Positions 16,709-26,058 of a stretch of 64,000 nt of DNA are shown in pieces. The position numbers and the translations under genes were made by a program. The DNA is from Saprospiraceae bacterium UBA3362. Its GTDB lineage: Bacteria > Bacteroidota > Bacteroidia > Chitinophagales > Saprospiraceae. Below the pieces are notes generated by a model, which was not told the DNA's origin, did not search any database, and worked only from the letters and a program-made list of their open reading frames with translations. Location: positions 39,930 through 103,929 of the forward strand of contig DEQQ01000095.1 in the NCBI GenBank assembly GCA_002360455.1. The letters run 5' to 3'. Each line of letters begins with the position of its first letter. Within the stretch, counting starts at the first letter, position 1.

Positions 16709-19360
16709 TTATTTATTCGGAATATCGGACGTAGAGAATTTATACAACATGTCTGCTTCTTCTTCCTTGTACTTCTGGACTTGAGCCAGGGCATCAGGTA
16801 CAACGTCACTGCATATCACTATCAAACTTCCCGGTTTTGCATTTTCTATGGCGAATGAAATGGCTTCGCGCTCGCTTGGGATAACTGTAACTTTTTTATC
16901 GGGGTCATGATGTTTTATGCCATGAGAAATCATTTCTATAATTTCTTGATCCGTCTTTCCTCGTAAATGTTTATCCTGTCTTATGATGATTTCGTCAAAC
17001 ATTTCGCAGGCTACACGACCGATGCCTTCATTGTCTTCTTGACGTCGATCACCAATACCGGCAATGATTCCGATTTTAGGAGCGCCATCCATTTTTTCAA
17101 TGAATTTTTTGAGTGCTGTAAGTCCGGCCGGATTGTGAGCATAATCCAACAGTACATCAAAATTTTTGAAGTTGAATAGATTCAAACGACCCGGAGTTTG
17201 TGCAGGAGATGGAATAAAAGTTTCCAATGAAGATCGAATATCATCGAGCTCAAATCCTTGTATATGTCCGGCAAGAATTGTGGGCAAAACATTTTGAATC
17301 ATAAAATGAGCCTTGCCACCATAAGTCAAAGGAACGTTCACGGCTTTGCTCACTCTCATTTTCCATTCTCCTTTGCAGATCGTGAGATAACCATTTTCGT
17401 ATATTGCACTCAAACCACCGGATTTCATATGGTTTTGGATTCGAGGATTGGTTTCATCCATCGAGAATAAAGCTATCTTACACGGAGCTTTTTCTCTCAT
17501 AGCATAAACCAAGTCATCATCGGCATTGAGAATAGCATAACCATCGGGCAATAAAGCTTCTACTACTACAGCTTTTACCTTGGCAAGCTGCTCCAAAGTA
17601 TGAATCCCTTTGAGTCCAAGATGGTCTGCAGCAACATTGGTAACAATAGCAATGTTACAATTTTTAAATCCCAGACCGGCACGAAGAATTCCACCTCTTG
17701 CAGTTTCGAAGACAGCATAATTCACGGTAGGATCTTTGAGAACAAACTCAGCACTGCCGGGCCCTGAACAATCACCTTGCATCATAAGATGATTTTGAAT
17801 ATAAATGCCGTCCGTTGTAGTATAACCTACAGTAAATCCCATCATCTTGGCCATGTGAGCCAATAATCTTGTTGTTGTTGTTTTTCCATTGGTTCCGCTT
17901 ACGGCGACTATGGGAATTCTGGATGGAGATCCAGGTGGATAAAGCATATCTATTACCGGAGCTGCCACATTGCGAGGCAATCCTTCGGCAGGAGCCAGAT
18001 GCATTCTAAAACCGGGTCCTGCGTTGACTTCGATGACAGCTCCACCCACCTCTGAAATGGGTCTGCTGATATCAGTAGTCATAAAGTCAATACCGCATAT
18101 ATCCAATCCAACCAAACGTGAGATTCGTTCGGCCATGAAAATTATTGAGGGATGCATGATATCCGTCACATCCACGGAGGTGCCACCGGTAGAAAGATTG
18201 GCAGTATCCTTCAATACCATAATTTCATCTTTAGACAAAACAGTGTCCAAAGTATAATTCTTGAGAGAAAGTAATTTTTTACTGATGTCATCCACTGTAA
18301 TGTAGGTCAACACTTTTTCGTGCCCATACCCTCTACGAGGATCTGCATTGGTGGCGTCAATGAGTTGTTGAATGGTAGATTTTCCGTCACCCATCACTTG
18401 CGCAGGCAGGCGCTTGGCTGCAGCTACAAGCTTATAATTGATCAACAATATCCTGTAATCTTCTCCTGTAATGTATTGTTCTACAACTACTGAGTTCGAT
18501 ATTCTTTTGGCGGCCTCAAAACCGGCTATAGCCTGATCCCAGTTGCGGATATCTGTTGTGACACCACGCCCATGATTGCCATCAATGGGCTTAATGACCA
18601 ATGGATATTTGAGATATTGGACTGCATCTTTTAAGCCTGCTTCTGTTCTGATAATTTCACCCTTAGGTACCGGGATTTCAGCCTGACTTAATATGAACTT
18701 TGTGTCTTCTTTATCTCCGGCGATTTCCACCCCAATATTGCTTGTCTGACTGGTCACTGTAGCTTGGACACGACGTTGGTTTCTTCCATAACCCAATTGG
18801 CATAAACTGTATTTGTTCAGTCTGATCCATGGGATTCCTCTCGCAATAGCTTCATCAATAATCGATGCTGTACTTGGACCTAAGCGTTCGCTTTCTCTCA
18901 GCTCTCTCATCTCCTGAATATCTTCTGCCAAATTGTAATCTCTGCCCTCTATAAGAGCTTCTGCAATGCACAATGCAGATTTGGCAGCATAAATGCCCAC
19001 TTTTTCTTCTATATAATCAAACACCACATGATAAACGCCGTCTTCTCCGTAAGATCGAGTCCGACCAAAACCGACTTCCATACCGGCCAGGGATTGAATC
19101 TCAAGAGCTATATGTTCTATCACATGACCCATCCAAGTGCCTTCTTCTACTCGTTGAAAAAAACCCCCGGGAGCACCCACAGAGCATCTATGATCGTACA
19201 TGCCCGGCAATAACAGCTTTAGCCTGTCCAAAAAACCTCCAATTTTATTTGTAGGCTTTTGCTCCATGTCCTCCAAATCCAAAACCATAACGATCAGTTT
19301 ATGGCGTTTGATGGACCAATAATTGGGGCCTCTCATCACATTTAGTTCTCTTATTCGCAT
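16709..19360 (-). CDS. cphA: Cyanophycin synthetase
   Basis: 883 residues, normal for CphA. The N-terminal CphA-specific domain begins MRIRELNVMRGPNYWSIKRH. The ATP-grasp domain follows (about 215-475; PLVIKPIDGNHGRGV, VVEQYITGEDYRIL, VIEVNAGPGFRMH). The C-terminal Mur-ligase domain has the P-loop SGTNGKTTTTRLL near residue 487 and later LLDYAHNPAGL. CphA polymerises Asp and Arg into multi-L-arginyl-poly-aspartate, a nitrogen and carbon store. No cyanophycinase gene is in the window. A 500-base leader region with two perfect hairpins lies upstream, then a peptide transporter gene in the same orientation. Confidence 0.95.
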   Translation of the reverse strand: MRIRELNVMRGPNYWSIKRHKLIVMVLDLEDMEQKPTNKIGGFLDRLKLLLPGMYDHRCSVGAPGGFFQRVEEGTWMGHVIEHIALEIQSLAGMEVGFGRTRSYGEDGVYHVVFDYIEEKVGIYAAKSALCIAEALIEGRDYNLAEDIQEMRELRESERLGPSTASIIDEAIARGIPWIRLNKYSLCQLGYGRNQRRVQATVTSQTSNIGVEIAGDKEDTKFILSQAEIPVPKGEIIRTEAGLKDAVQYLKYPLVIKPIDGNHGRGVTTDIRNWDQAIAGFEAAKRISNSVVVEQYITGEDYRILLINYKLVAAAKRLPAQVMGDGKSTIQQLIDATNADPRRGYGHEKVLTYITVDDISKKLLSLKNYTLDTVLSKDEIMVLKDTANLSTGGTSVDVTDIMHPSIIFMAERISRLVGLDICGIDFMTTDISRPISEVGGAVIEVNAGPGFRMHLAPAEGLPRNVAAPVIDMLYPPGSPSRIPIVAVSGTNGKTTTTRLLAHMAKMMGFTVGYTTTDGIYIQNHLMMQGDCSGPGSAEFVLKDPTVNYAVFETARGGILRAGLGFKNCNIAIVTNVAADHLGLKGIHTLEQLAKVKAVVVEALLPDGYAILNADDDLVYAMREKAPCKIALFSMDETNPRIQNHMKSGGLSAIYENGYLTICKGEWKMRVSKAVNVPLTYGGKAHFMIQNVLPTILAGHIQGFELDDIRSSLETFIPSPAQTPGRLNLFNFKNFDVLLDYAHNPAGLTALKKFIEKMDGAPKIGIIAGIGDRRQEDNEGIGRVACEMFDEIIIRQDKHLRGKTDQEIIEMISHGIKHHDPDKKVTVIPSEREAISFAIENAKPGSLIVICSDVVPDALAQVQKYKEEEADMLYKFSTSDIPNK

Positions 19361-19446
19361 AACAAAGGAATTTTCTGATTTTGCGGAAAAGATAGTTTGA
19401 ATTATTTACAAACTATTCACAATGACAAATAAAATTTTTTGGGCAT

Positions 19447-19470
19447 GACTCCTTAGCTCACTAAGGAGTC
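19447..19470. repeat. Perfect 10-bp hairpin (first of tandem pair)
   Basis: GACTCCTTAG-ctca-CTAAGGAGTC. The arm end GGAGTC is immediately duplicated at 19471-19476. There is no T-run on either strand, so it is not a standard terminator. Confidence 0.75.
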
Positions 19471-19488
19471 GGAGTCTTACGGGGTTCC

Positions 19489-19517
19489 GTCATTATTTTG
19501 CAGAGCAAAATAATGAC
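19489..19517. repeat. Perfect 13-bp hairpin (second of tandem pair)
   Basis: GTCATTATTTTGC-aga-GCAAAATAATGAC, a 13-base perfect stem with a three-base loop, 18 bases from the first hairpin. On the minus strand both would lie in the untranslated region ahead of cphA if transcription starts further upstream or reads through from the transporter gene. Confidence 0.75.
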
Positions 19518-19860
19518 CAAGCCCTCCAGCCTCCTCATGCAAAGGCGGTGCAAAAATGAAAATGATGACCCGGAAAATGAAAACCCAAAAGGAAATCAAA
19601 CATTAATTTAAAAGAAAACCGGAGCATTGAGATCTTAGAAATCGGATACCCCAAAGGATTGGCTATCCTTAAATCAAAACCAACAAAAAACAGCTTGACA
19701 ACACTGTGGATTCTTAGTTTAAAATAAAAAATGTCCAAGCCAAAGACACCATAAAAACAATGGAGAATCCTATTTATTTTCTTGGTTATTTTAAGCTGCA
19801 AATGTTCAGCACCCGTAATTTGGTCTTGAACAGGAAAAAGCGATTCTGATATTAGAGAAC

Positions 19861-21495
19861 TTATTTTATTCCTTTTTCGACCATTACTTTATTCAACCAT
19901 TTCAATAGAATCAGCATGAGCAAGGTTGCAAAAATCAATAATGAAAAATTAAGCCAAAAATAATTGGCTTTATTATCATAGTTGTCCCAAAGTGTAGCCA
20001 ACACTCCGGATAGTTTATTCCCAATAGAAGTTGAAACAAACCAACCACCCATCATAAGAGAAGTAATATGAGCCGGACTCAATTTAGAAACCAAGCTTAA
20101 ACCCATAGGACTCAAAAACAATTCACCTACGGTAATGACTCCATAACTCATGACGAGCCAAAGAACACTTGCCTTCGAAACACCATTTTGAGTAGCATAA
20201 ACAGCGGCAATCATAAAGAGTACGGACAATGCAGATATGAAAAGTCCCAATGTAATTTTGGTAGGTGTGCTAGGTTCTTTACCTCTTCGTCTCAAATAGG
20301 TAAATAGGGCAACAACCAAAGGGGTTAAAAAAATCACCCAAGCCGGATTGATCGATTGACTTAAATTGGTGCTCCAGACTGAAATTTTTGATCCTTCTGT
20401 CGGCAAACGCTCCGGAGGACAATTTTTAAAATAGCTTGGATAATTATATTCTTTTTGGATCACTCCGTTCACTTTTTGTAATCTAAATTTATCATCATAA
20501 AGACTGACACTGTCTTTTGTGTAACTGATATTTTTTGCTAATTTAAAAGTTTCAAAAACAGTTTGCATTGATCCTTCCAATTGCCTGTCTGTGTACCGAT
20601 CAGCCCAAGTATTCAAGGCAGATCCATTTTGTTTGAAGACTGCCCAAAAGAGGATAACAACAGCAAAGATGGCTAACAATGCCAAAATGGGATTTTTATC
20701 TTCAGGCTTTGCTTTGAAGTACAATGATGAATAAAAATAAAGCACAGGAAGGCAAGCAAAAATAAAAGCATCAGTGCTGTCCGATCCTACCAGAGCACCC
20801 GGAATAAGCCAACCTATTATTCCAAAAATAACCGAAGGAAATAAAATGAGGAGGCAAATTTTAGTGAACGACATATCGCCCTCTTGGACACCTTTTTTTA
20901 CATCATATTGCTTATAATGTTTGAGCCCGATTAAAAACACTGCAACGCCAATAAACATTCCTATTCCGGCAGCTAAGAAGGCATACGACCAACCTAACAT
21001 GATCTGTAATGCAGCACCAAAAAAATTGCAAATGAATGCACCAATATTGATCCCCATATAAAAAATATTATAGCCTTCATCTTTTTGATGAACATGTTGA
21101 TCCGTATTGTAAATATTTCCCAATAAAGTAGATATATTTGGTTTGAAAAATCCGTTGCCAAAAATCACAAGAGTCATGGCAATGTAAAGAACTTGTATAT
21201 TGTGAACGGCCATAAGACAATACCCACCTGCCATCATCAATCCACCTATAACAATAGATTTTTTATATGCCCAATACCTGTCGGCAATTAATCCTCCTAA
21301 AAAAGGAGTCAGAAAAACAAGGGCAATGAATGTTCCATATAAATCAGCTGATTCTGCTTCGGTCATACCAAATCCAGTCTCAACATCTTTGAGATACAAA
21401 GTGAATATTCCAATCATCAAATAATATCCAAAACGCTCCCACATTTCGGAAAAAAACAGATAGGGTAAGCCGCGAGGATGTGATTTCCAGAACAT
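19861..21495 (-). CDS. POT/PTR family proton-coupled oligopeptide transporter
   Basis: 544 residues, 12 or more membrane helices. The POT signature ExxERFxYY is complete at residues 17-25 (E17, E20, R21, Y24, Y25), followed by FLGGLIADRYWAYKKSI. A later block GELFLSPMGLSLVSKLSP and MGGWFVSTSIGN is the second POT signature region. A long soluble insertion (about residues 290-375) sits between helices in the second half. The family imports di- and tripeptides with protons. The location upstream of cphA in the same direction is suggestive of linked nitrogen use, but the 500-base gap argues against a simple operon. Confidence 0.93.
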   Translation of the reverse strand: MFWKSHPRGLPYLFFSEMWERFGYYLMIGIFTLYLKDVETGFGMTEAESADLYGTFIALVFLTPFLGGLIADRYWAYKKSIVIGGLMMAGGYCLMAVHNIQVLYIAMTLVIFGNGFFKPNISTLLGNIYNTDQHVHQKDEGYNIFYMGINIGAFICNFFGAALQIMLGWSYAFLAAGIGMFIGVAVFLIGLKHYKQYDVKKGVQEGDMSFTKICLLILFPSVIFGIIGWLIPGALVGSDSTDAFIFACLPVLYFYSSLYFKAKPEDKNPILALLAIFAVVILFWAVFKQNGSALNTWADRYTDRQLEGSMQTVFETFKLAKNISYTKDSVSLYDDKFRLQKVNGVIQKEYNYPSYFKNCPPERLPTEGSKISVWSTNLSQSINPAWVIFLTPLVVALFTYLRRRGKEPSTPTKITLGLFISALSVLFMIAAVYATQNGVSKASVLWLVMSYGVITVGELFLSPMGLSLVSKLSPAHITSLMMGGWFVSTSIGNKLSGVLATLWDNYDNKANYFWLNFSLLIFATLLMLILLKWLNKVMVEKGIK

Positions 21496-21611
21496 AGACT
21501 AATTTTTTTGTTGGAAAGATAAGTTCTTTCCATTAGTTCAACAAAAAAAATAAATTCAATGCTCGCTTTAGGAGAACCCTTGATTACTTTTGTACTGCCA
21601 ATACAGAAAAT

Positions 21612-22193
21612 ATGACAGAATTAATATTTGCGACTCACAGCGATCATAAAGTAAAAGAAATTATGGCTATGATGCCGCAACAATTTACTGTAAAAAGCTT
21701 AAAAGATATAGCTTGGATTGAGGAGATCATAGAAGATGGGAAGACATTGGAAGACAATGCACTTATTAAGGTTAGAACGATTCATCAGCGCTTAGGAAAA
21801 AACTGTTTTGCAGAAGACACGGGGCTCGAAGTGAATGTTCTTGGCGGAGAGCCGGGAGTCCATACTGCGCGGTATGCCGGTGAGCACAGAGATACTGAAG
21901 ACAACATTATATTTTTGCTTAACAAATTGGAAAATAAAACAGATCGCAGGGCACAATTCAGGACTGTGATGAGTTTGATTTTGGATCAGAAAGAATTTCT
22001 TTTTGAAGGCATTGTTAGAGGTCATATAGCAGAGAAAAAGAGTGGTGAATCCGGATTTGGATATGATCCCATTTTTATTCCGGAAGGCTATGATCAAAGT
22101 TTTGCTCAACTGGGTTCAGAGATAAAAAACAGGATCAGTCACAGAGCTCAAGCATTGCAAAAGATGCTTGCTTTTCTGAATTCGATAGATTGA
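21612..22193 (+). CDS. rdgB: XTP/dITP diphosphatase (non-canonical purine NTP pyrophosphatase)
   Basis: 193 residues. Ham1/RdgB motifs: FATHSDHKVKEI at the N-terminus, FAEDTGLEVNVLGGEPGVHTARYAGE with the catalytic Asp near residue 69, GFGYDPIFIPEGYD, and the C-terminal SHRAQALQKM. The enzyme cleans XTP, ITP and dITP from the nucleotide pool. A -7-like TACTTTTG (21585-21592) lies 19 bases before the ATG, without a clear -33 partner. Divergent from the POT gene. Confidence 0.95.
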   Translation: MTELIFATHSDHKVKEIMAMMPQQFTVKSLKDIAWIEEIIEDGKTLEDNALIKVRTIHQRLGKNCFAEDTGLEVNVLGGEPGVHTARYAGEHRDTEDNIIFLLNKLENKTDRRAQFRTVMSLILDQKEFLFEGIVRGHIAEKKSGESGFGYDPIFIPEGYDQSFAQLGSEIKNRISHRAQALQKMLAFLNSID

Positions 22194-22222
22194 ATGAAAT
22201 TGGAATAAATTGCCTATCTTTG
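22190..22222 (+). promoter_or_regulatory. Candidate promoter for the GT2-to-helicase unit
   Basis: TATCTTTG (22215-22222) is an exact TAnnTTTG box, with a TTG 22 bases upstream overlapping the rdgB stop codon. The start would fall near 22228, about 12 bases before the TTG start codon. The spacer is one base longer than usual. Confidence 0.5.
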
Positions 22223-22239
22223 TAAAATAATTTTAGCTA

Positions 22240-23187
22240 TTGAATTCTGATCAAAACTCAAATCAAAAACAAACCATCTCACTGATCATTCCTGTTTTCA
22301 ATGAGGAGGAAACTATTCCTTTTTTATTTGAACGGTGCATTTCTTCGATTAATAAAATTACAGACAACTTTGAGATCATTTGTGTAAATGATGGCAGCTC
22401 TGACTCCAGTCCAGTGCTTTTGGATGAATTTCATAAGAAAGATCAACGTTGGAAGGTTGTTCATTTATCAAGAAACTTTGGACATCAAGCAGCGTTTTTA
22501 GCTGGTTTAGAAAACTGTACCGGTGAGTTTATAGGAATGATCGATGGAGACCTACAAGATCCTCCGGAATTGATGATTGAATTTTACAAAAAACTTCTTG
22601 AGGGATATGACGTTGTTTATGGTGTTAGAAAAAATAGAAAGGAAGGATTTTTTAAAAAATTATCTTACTCAACATACTATAAGTTGATTGACTCTATATC
22701 TGCAGTTCCTATTCCTTTGGATAGTGGCGATTTTTGTATGATGAGGAGAGAAGTTTTGAATGAGATTTTAGTCTCCAAGGAGCAAAGTTTATTTTTAAGA
22801 GGGACAAGGTCATGGGTTGGATTCAAACAGTTTGGATATAATTATGATCGGGACAAAAGGGAGATGGGACAAACCAAATATACTTTGCGAAAGCTGTTTC
22901 AATTGGCCTACAATGGGATATACAGTTTTAGTACTTTTCCTATCAAACTTCTTACACAACTTGGAGTCATTGTCGTCTTGGGATCATTGCTTTATATACT
23001 GTATGCCTTGTATATAAAGTTTCATGACCCTCATACACCTCAAGGGTTTACCACTTTGGCTGTAGCTATTTTCTTTTTCAGTGGAGTTCAGCTAATCGCT
23101 CTTGGAATAATTGGAGAATATGTATTGAGAATATATGATGAATCCAGGAAAAAGCCACTTTATATCATTAAAAACAAGAAATTTTAA
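22240..23187 (+). CDS. Polyprenyl-phosphate glycosyltransferase (GT2, GtrB/DPM1-like)
   Basis: 315 residues. The GT-A domain has SLIIPVFNEEETIPFLFERC, the nucleotide-sugar block CVNDGSSDSS and MIDGDLQDPPELM with the metal-binding Asp residues. Two C-terminal membrane helices (about 225-250 and 260-290) follow, as in GtrB and bactoprenol glucosyltransferases. The product should be a lipid-linked sugar on the inner membrane, usable by GT-C enzymes such as the membrane protein two genes down. The start is a TTG at 22240; no ATG occurs before the conserved core. Seven bases ahead of the methyltransferase. Confidence 0.88.
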   Translation: MNSDQNSNQKQTISLIIPVFNEEETIPFLFERCISSINKITDNFEIICVNDGSSDSSPVLLDEFHKKDQRWKVVHLSRNFGHQAAFLAGLENCTGEFIGMIDGDLQDPPELMIEFYKKLLEGYDVVYGVRKNRKEGFFKKLSYSTYYKLIDSISAVPIPLDSGDFCMMRREVLNEILVSKEQSLFLRGTRSWVGFKQFGYNYDRDKREMGQTKYTLRKLFQLAYNGIYSFSTFPIKLLTQLGVIVVLGSLLYILYALYIKFHDPHTPQGFTTLAVAIFFFSGVQLIALGIIGEYVLRIYDESRKKPLYIIKNKKF

Positions 23188-23193
23188 CTTGAG

Positions 23194-23958
23194 ATGAGTG
23201 AAAATAAAATTGTCTATTTGAGTAAAGCCTTGCCGGTGAGTATGGCAGATGAATGGTTTTCTATAGCCAATAAAGATCATTTTTGGATGCAATGGAGATT
23301 TTTTGAAATTAAAAAAATGATCGGTTTAGTATCTTCATTTTCGGATAAAACATTCGAAATAGGTTGTGGAAACGCAGTGGTAATGCAACAGATGGAACAA
23401 GATTCTTACAGTATTGATGGTTGTGATTTAAATTTGTATGCCTTGGAAAAATCAGAAAAAACAAAGGGCAAATTATTTGTTTACAACATTTTTGATCAAC
23501 ATCAAGATGTCTATAAAAAGTATAAAAATATTTTATTACTGGATGTGATAGAACATATAGAAGATGATGTTACATTTATTAAACAGTCTATTGCACATAC
23601 TGAGGGAAATGGATATATCATTATCAATGTTCCGGCATCTATGATGTTGTTTAGCAAATATGACAGCGTCGCCGGTCACGTAAGAAGATACAATAAAGCA
23701 GGATTAAGGAAAAGTATGGAGGAGGCAGGATTGCAAGATATTCAAATCCGATATTGGGGTTGGAGCCTTATCCCTATTGCTATTTTAAGAAAAATATGGC
23801 TTCAATTTAAGTCAAAAGAACAGGTCATAGAATCCGGATTTAAACCCGGCAACATGTTCACAGATAAGATTCTGCGTTCTCTTATGAGTATAGAGCAGAA
23901 AATAGGTAATTTTAGTTTCGGGACATCACTGATTGCCATTGCTAAAATTCCGTCTTAA
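23194..23958 (+). CDS. Class I SAM-dependent methyltransferase
   Basis: 254 residues. Motif I is FEIGCGNAVVMQQM (about residues 48-61), the acidic loop GCDLNLYALE follows, and motif III region LLDVIEHIEDDVTFI is typical of Methyltransf_11/23 enzymes that act on small molecules or lipids. The C-terminal half is basic and hydrophobic (WGWSLIPIAILRKIWLQF), consistent with membrane association. Placement between a lipid-linked glycosyltransferase and a GT-C-like protein suggests a glycan or lipid substrate; that is inference. Confidence 0.82.
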   Translation: MSENKIVYLSKALPVSMADEWFSIANKDHFWMQWRFFEIKKMIGLVSSFSDKTFEIGCGNAVVMQQMEQDSYSIDGCDLNLYALEKSEKTKGKLFVYNIFDQHQDVYKKYKNILLLDVIEHIEDDVTFIKQSIAHTEGNGYIIINVPASMMLFSKYDSVAGHVRRYNKAGLRKSMEEAGLQDIQIRYWGWSLIPIAILRKIWLQFKSKEQVIESGFKPGNMFTDKILRSLMSIEQKIGNFSFGTSLIAIAKIPS

Positions 23959-23995
23959 TTGTTTAGCCAACATTGTCGATTAAATTAACCAAAAA

Positions 23996-25648
23996 ATGAA
24001 GAAAAATAAGCAAACCGGGAAATTTCAAGAAGTTCCAAAGCAAGAAACGAAGCAACAGGATGTCATTGAGGTGGCTCCAATTTGGACCATCAAGCGATCA
24101 GATGTAATCCAATCGTTAAAAAATGAGTGGTATTTGTATGTTTGTTTAGTTGTATTGTTTTTTGGACTCTATTTTTACTCATTTATAAGTACGGGATTTT
24201 ATCAAGGTGAAGAGGGTGCGCATTACATTAATATGAAGAAGTTTTGGACTCAGCCTTCTTCTATTTTAGGGAATTGGGCTAAGACGGGATGGAAAATCAT
24301 TTATGCTATTCCGGCCTTGGAAGGCAAAACAGCAATTTATTTGTTGAACTGTTTTTTTTCATGTCTCACAGCGTTTTTCACATACAAAGTTGTTCAGTTG
24401 AGAGGGGGTGTAAGTCCGATTTTGTCAGTATTCCTTTTGTTTTGTGGCGCTCTTTGGTTTGGCGTTTCTTTTAGAATTTACAGTGAAATATCTGCGGCTT
24501 GTTTATTAATGGCATGGATTTATTTTCACTATAAAAAGATGGATTTTATTGCTGCTATTTTATTATCCTATGTGTTGATTATCCGCCAAGAAATGTATAT
24601 CGTTGCAGCTGTATTTGGACTTTATTTATTGTGGAATAAAAATTATAATGCCTTTTTAATACTAGGGCTTTTTCCTTTTTTGAATAATTTATGGGGTTGG
24701 ATAGAGTTTGGTGATATTATGTACTTGTATAATGATGCAAAGAATACAGCAGCACAATATTCTAAACAATACACTCGAGCCGGTTTTGATCATTATTTTA
24801 AGATGTCAGGTGTTTGTTTTGGATATTTTACAGTGCTTGGAATCGTATTGTATACTGTTTTCTTACTTGCGAAAAAAAGAAAGGTTGACCTCTTTTTGTT
24901 TGCTCCCTTTTATTTGTTTTTTTTACTGGACTGTTTATTCAATTTAAAAGCAAAAGAGATTGGAACATCAACGGCAGGAAATCTACGTTATATGCTTATA
25001 ATTGCTCCAATGGGTGTTGCACTTGCAAATCTTGCTTTTGATCAGTTGTATGCTCTTACAAAAAAGTACTATTATTTATTTTTATTTGTTCCTATGTTGG
25101 GATTGTATGCGTATTTTTTTACCTACGATCACAATTGGATCGAAAGAGCTTTTTGGTTGCCTAGAATTTATACGCCATTATACATTTCTATTGTATTTGT
25201 GATATTTCTTATGCTGCCTATAAAAATAAAGTGGATTCGAGATTTAGGATTTATTGCTCTTTGTATTGTCCACGGTTTGCTTTTTATTCGTCCTATCATT
25301 TTGGAAAATAGAGATGAGAACAGCACATGTAAAGAAATTGCAGGTTGGGTATTGGCTAATAAGTATCATCTGCAAAGACCTATCTATCAGAATATGGCCA
25401 TGTTTAATTATTTTATGGATATGACTGAAGAAGATTACCCTAAAGGATTGAAGTTCATAACACCACAAGAAATGGAAAAATCTCCTATAGGAAGTATAGT
25501 AATTTGGGATGGGCATTTTGCAGGAAAATACAGTGGTGTAGATTATAAATATTTTGAAGATAGACCTGAGCTATATTTGTTTTTAAAACAATGGAATAGC
25601 CCGGATGGAAAATTTATGTTTGTGGCCTATGAACGTGTTAATAAGTAA
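23996..25648 (+). CDS. GT-C-like multi-pass membrane glycosyltransferase (putative)
   Basis: 550 residues: a hydrophilic N-terminal tail of about 40 residues rich in Lys and Gln, then roughly eleven to thirteen membrane helices and a soluble C-terminal domain of about 110 residues. An acidic first periplasmic loop (GFYQGEEGAHY, about residues 65-75) resembles the DE-type loop of GT-C enzymes such as ArnT/PMT. I recognise no diagnostic motif beyond this, so the enzyme class is inferred from topology, the loop and the GtrB-like partner upstream. It ends two bases before mce. Confidence 0.55.
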   Translation: MKKNKQTGKFQEVPKQETKQQDVIEVAPIWTIKRSDVIQSLKNEWYLYVCLVVLFFGLYFYSFISTGFYQGEEGAHYINMKKFWTQPSSILGNWAKTGWKIIYAIPALEGKTAIYLLNCFFSCLTAFFTYKVVQLRGGVSPILSVFLLFCGALWFGVSFRIYSEISAACLLMAWIYFHYKKMDFIAAILLSYVLIIRQEMYIVAAVFGLYLLWNKNYNAFLILGLFPFLNNLWGWIEFGDIMYLYNDAKNTAAQYSKQYTRAGFDHYFKMSGVCFGYFTVLGIVLYTVFLLAKKRKVDLFLFAPFYLFFLLDCLFNLKAKEIGTSTAGNLRYMLIIAPMGVALANLAFDQLYALTKKYYYLFLFVPMLGLYAYFFTYDHNWIERAFWLPRIYTPLYISIVFVIFLMLPIKIKWIRDLGFIALCIVHGLLFIRPIILENRDENSTCKEIAGWVLANKYHLQRPIYQNMAMFNYFMDMTEEDYPKGLKFITPQEMEKSPIGSIVIWDGHFAGKYSGVDYKYFEDRPELYLFLKQWNSPDGKFMFVAYERVNK

Positions 25649-25650
25649 TT

Positions 25651-26058
25651 ATGAATCATATTGAACATATAGGGATTGCTGTAAAAAATCTTGATGAAGC
25701 CAATGGGCTATATGCAAAATTATTGGGTGTAGATCATTATAAAACTGAAGAAGTTGAATCTGAATTTGTAATGACTTCATTTTTTAAGAAAGGGGTGAAC
25801 AAGATAGAGTTATTGGCCGCAACACATCCTGATAGCGCAATTCATAAATTTATTGAAAAAAAAGGCGAAGGGATTCATCATATTGCTTTTGATGTCGATG
25901 ATATAGAACTTGAAATGAAAAGGCTGAAGGATAATGGATTTATTTTGCTCAATGAGAAACCTAAACGTGGAGCGGACAACAAATTAATATGTTTTGTACA
26001 TCCTAAATCTACAAATGGAGTTCTAGTAGAATTGTGCCAATCCATCAAAGTCGAGTAA
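25651..26058 (+). CDS. mce: Methylmalonyl-CoA epimerase
   Basis: 135 residues with two VOC half-domains. Motifs: IEHIGIAVKNLDEANGLYAKLLG at the N-terminus with the first metal His (H6), KIELLAA, GEGIHHIAFDVDDIE carrying the second His, and GVLVELCQ carrying the metal Glu. The enzyme interconverts D- and L-methylmalonyl-CoA in propionate metabolism. The mutase and carboxylase genes are not in this window. The stop codon is immediately followed, without a gap, by the start of the TSUP gene. Confidence 0.92.
   Translation: MNHIEHIGIAVKNLDEANGLYAKLLGVDHYKTEEVESEFVMTSFFKKGVNKIELLAATHPDSAIHKFIEKKGEGIHHIAFDVDDIELEMKRLKDNGFILLNEKPKRGADNKLICFVHPKSTNGVLVELCQSIKVE

Larger units (their letters stand above)
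19361..19860. other. 500-base region between POT transporter gene and cphA
   Basis: The region lies between two minus-strand genes. It contains two perfect tandem hairpins (19447-19470, 19489-19517) and a weaker hairpin AAGGAT-tggct-ATCCTT near 19659-19675. An 88-codon minus ORF (19535-19801) lacks any family feature. I cannot identify a promoter consensus for cphA; TATCTTTTC on the minus strand near 19394 is the nearest match. Confidence 0.6.

Noticed and set aside
16560..16784. A 74-codon plus-strand frame in the DUF2851/cphA gap
   Set aside because: It runs into the 3' end of cphA, covers the structured repeat and has no protein-like composition.
19535..19801. An 88-codon minus-strand frame upstream of cphA
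   Set aside because: Phe/His/Leu-rich with no conserved block or promoter; probably an accidental open frame in the AT-rich gap.
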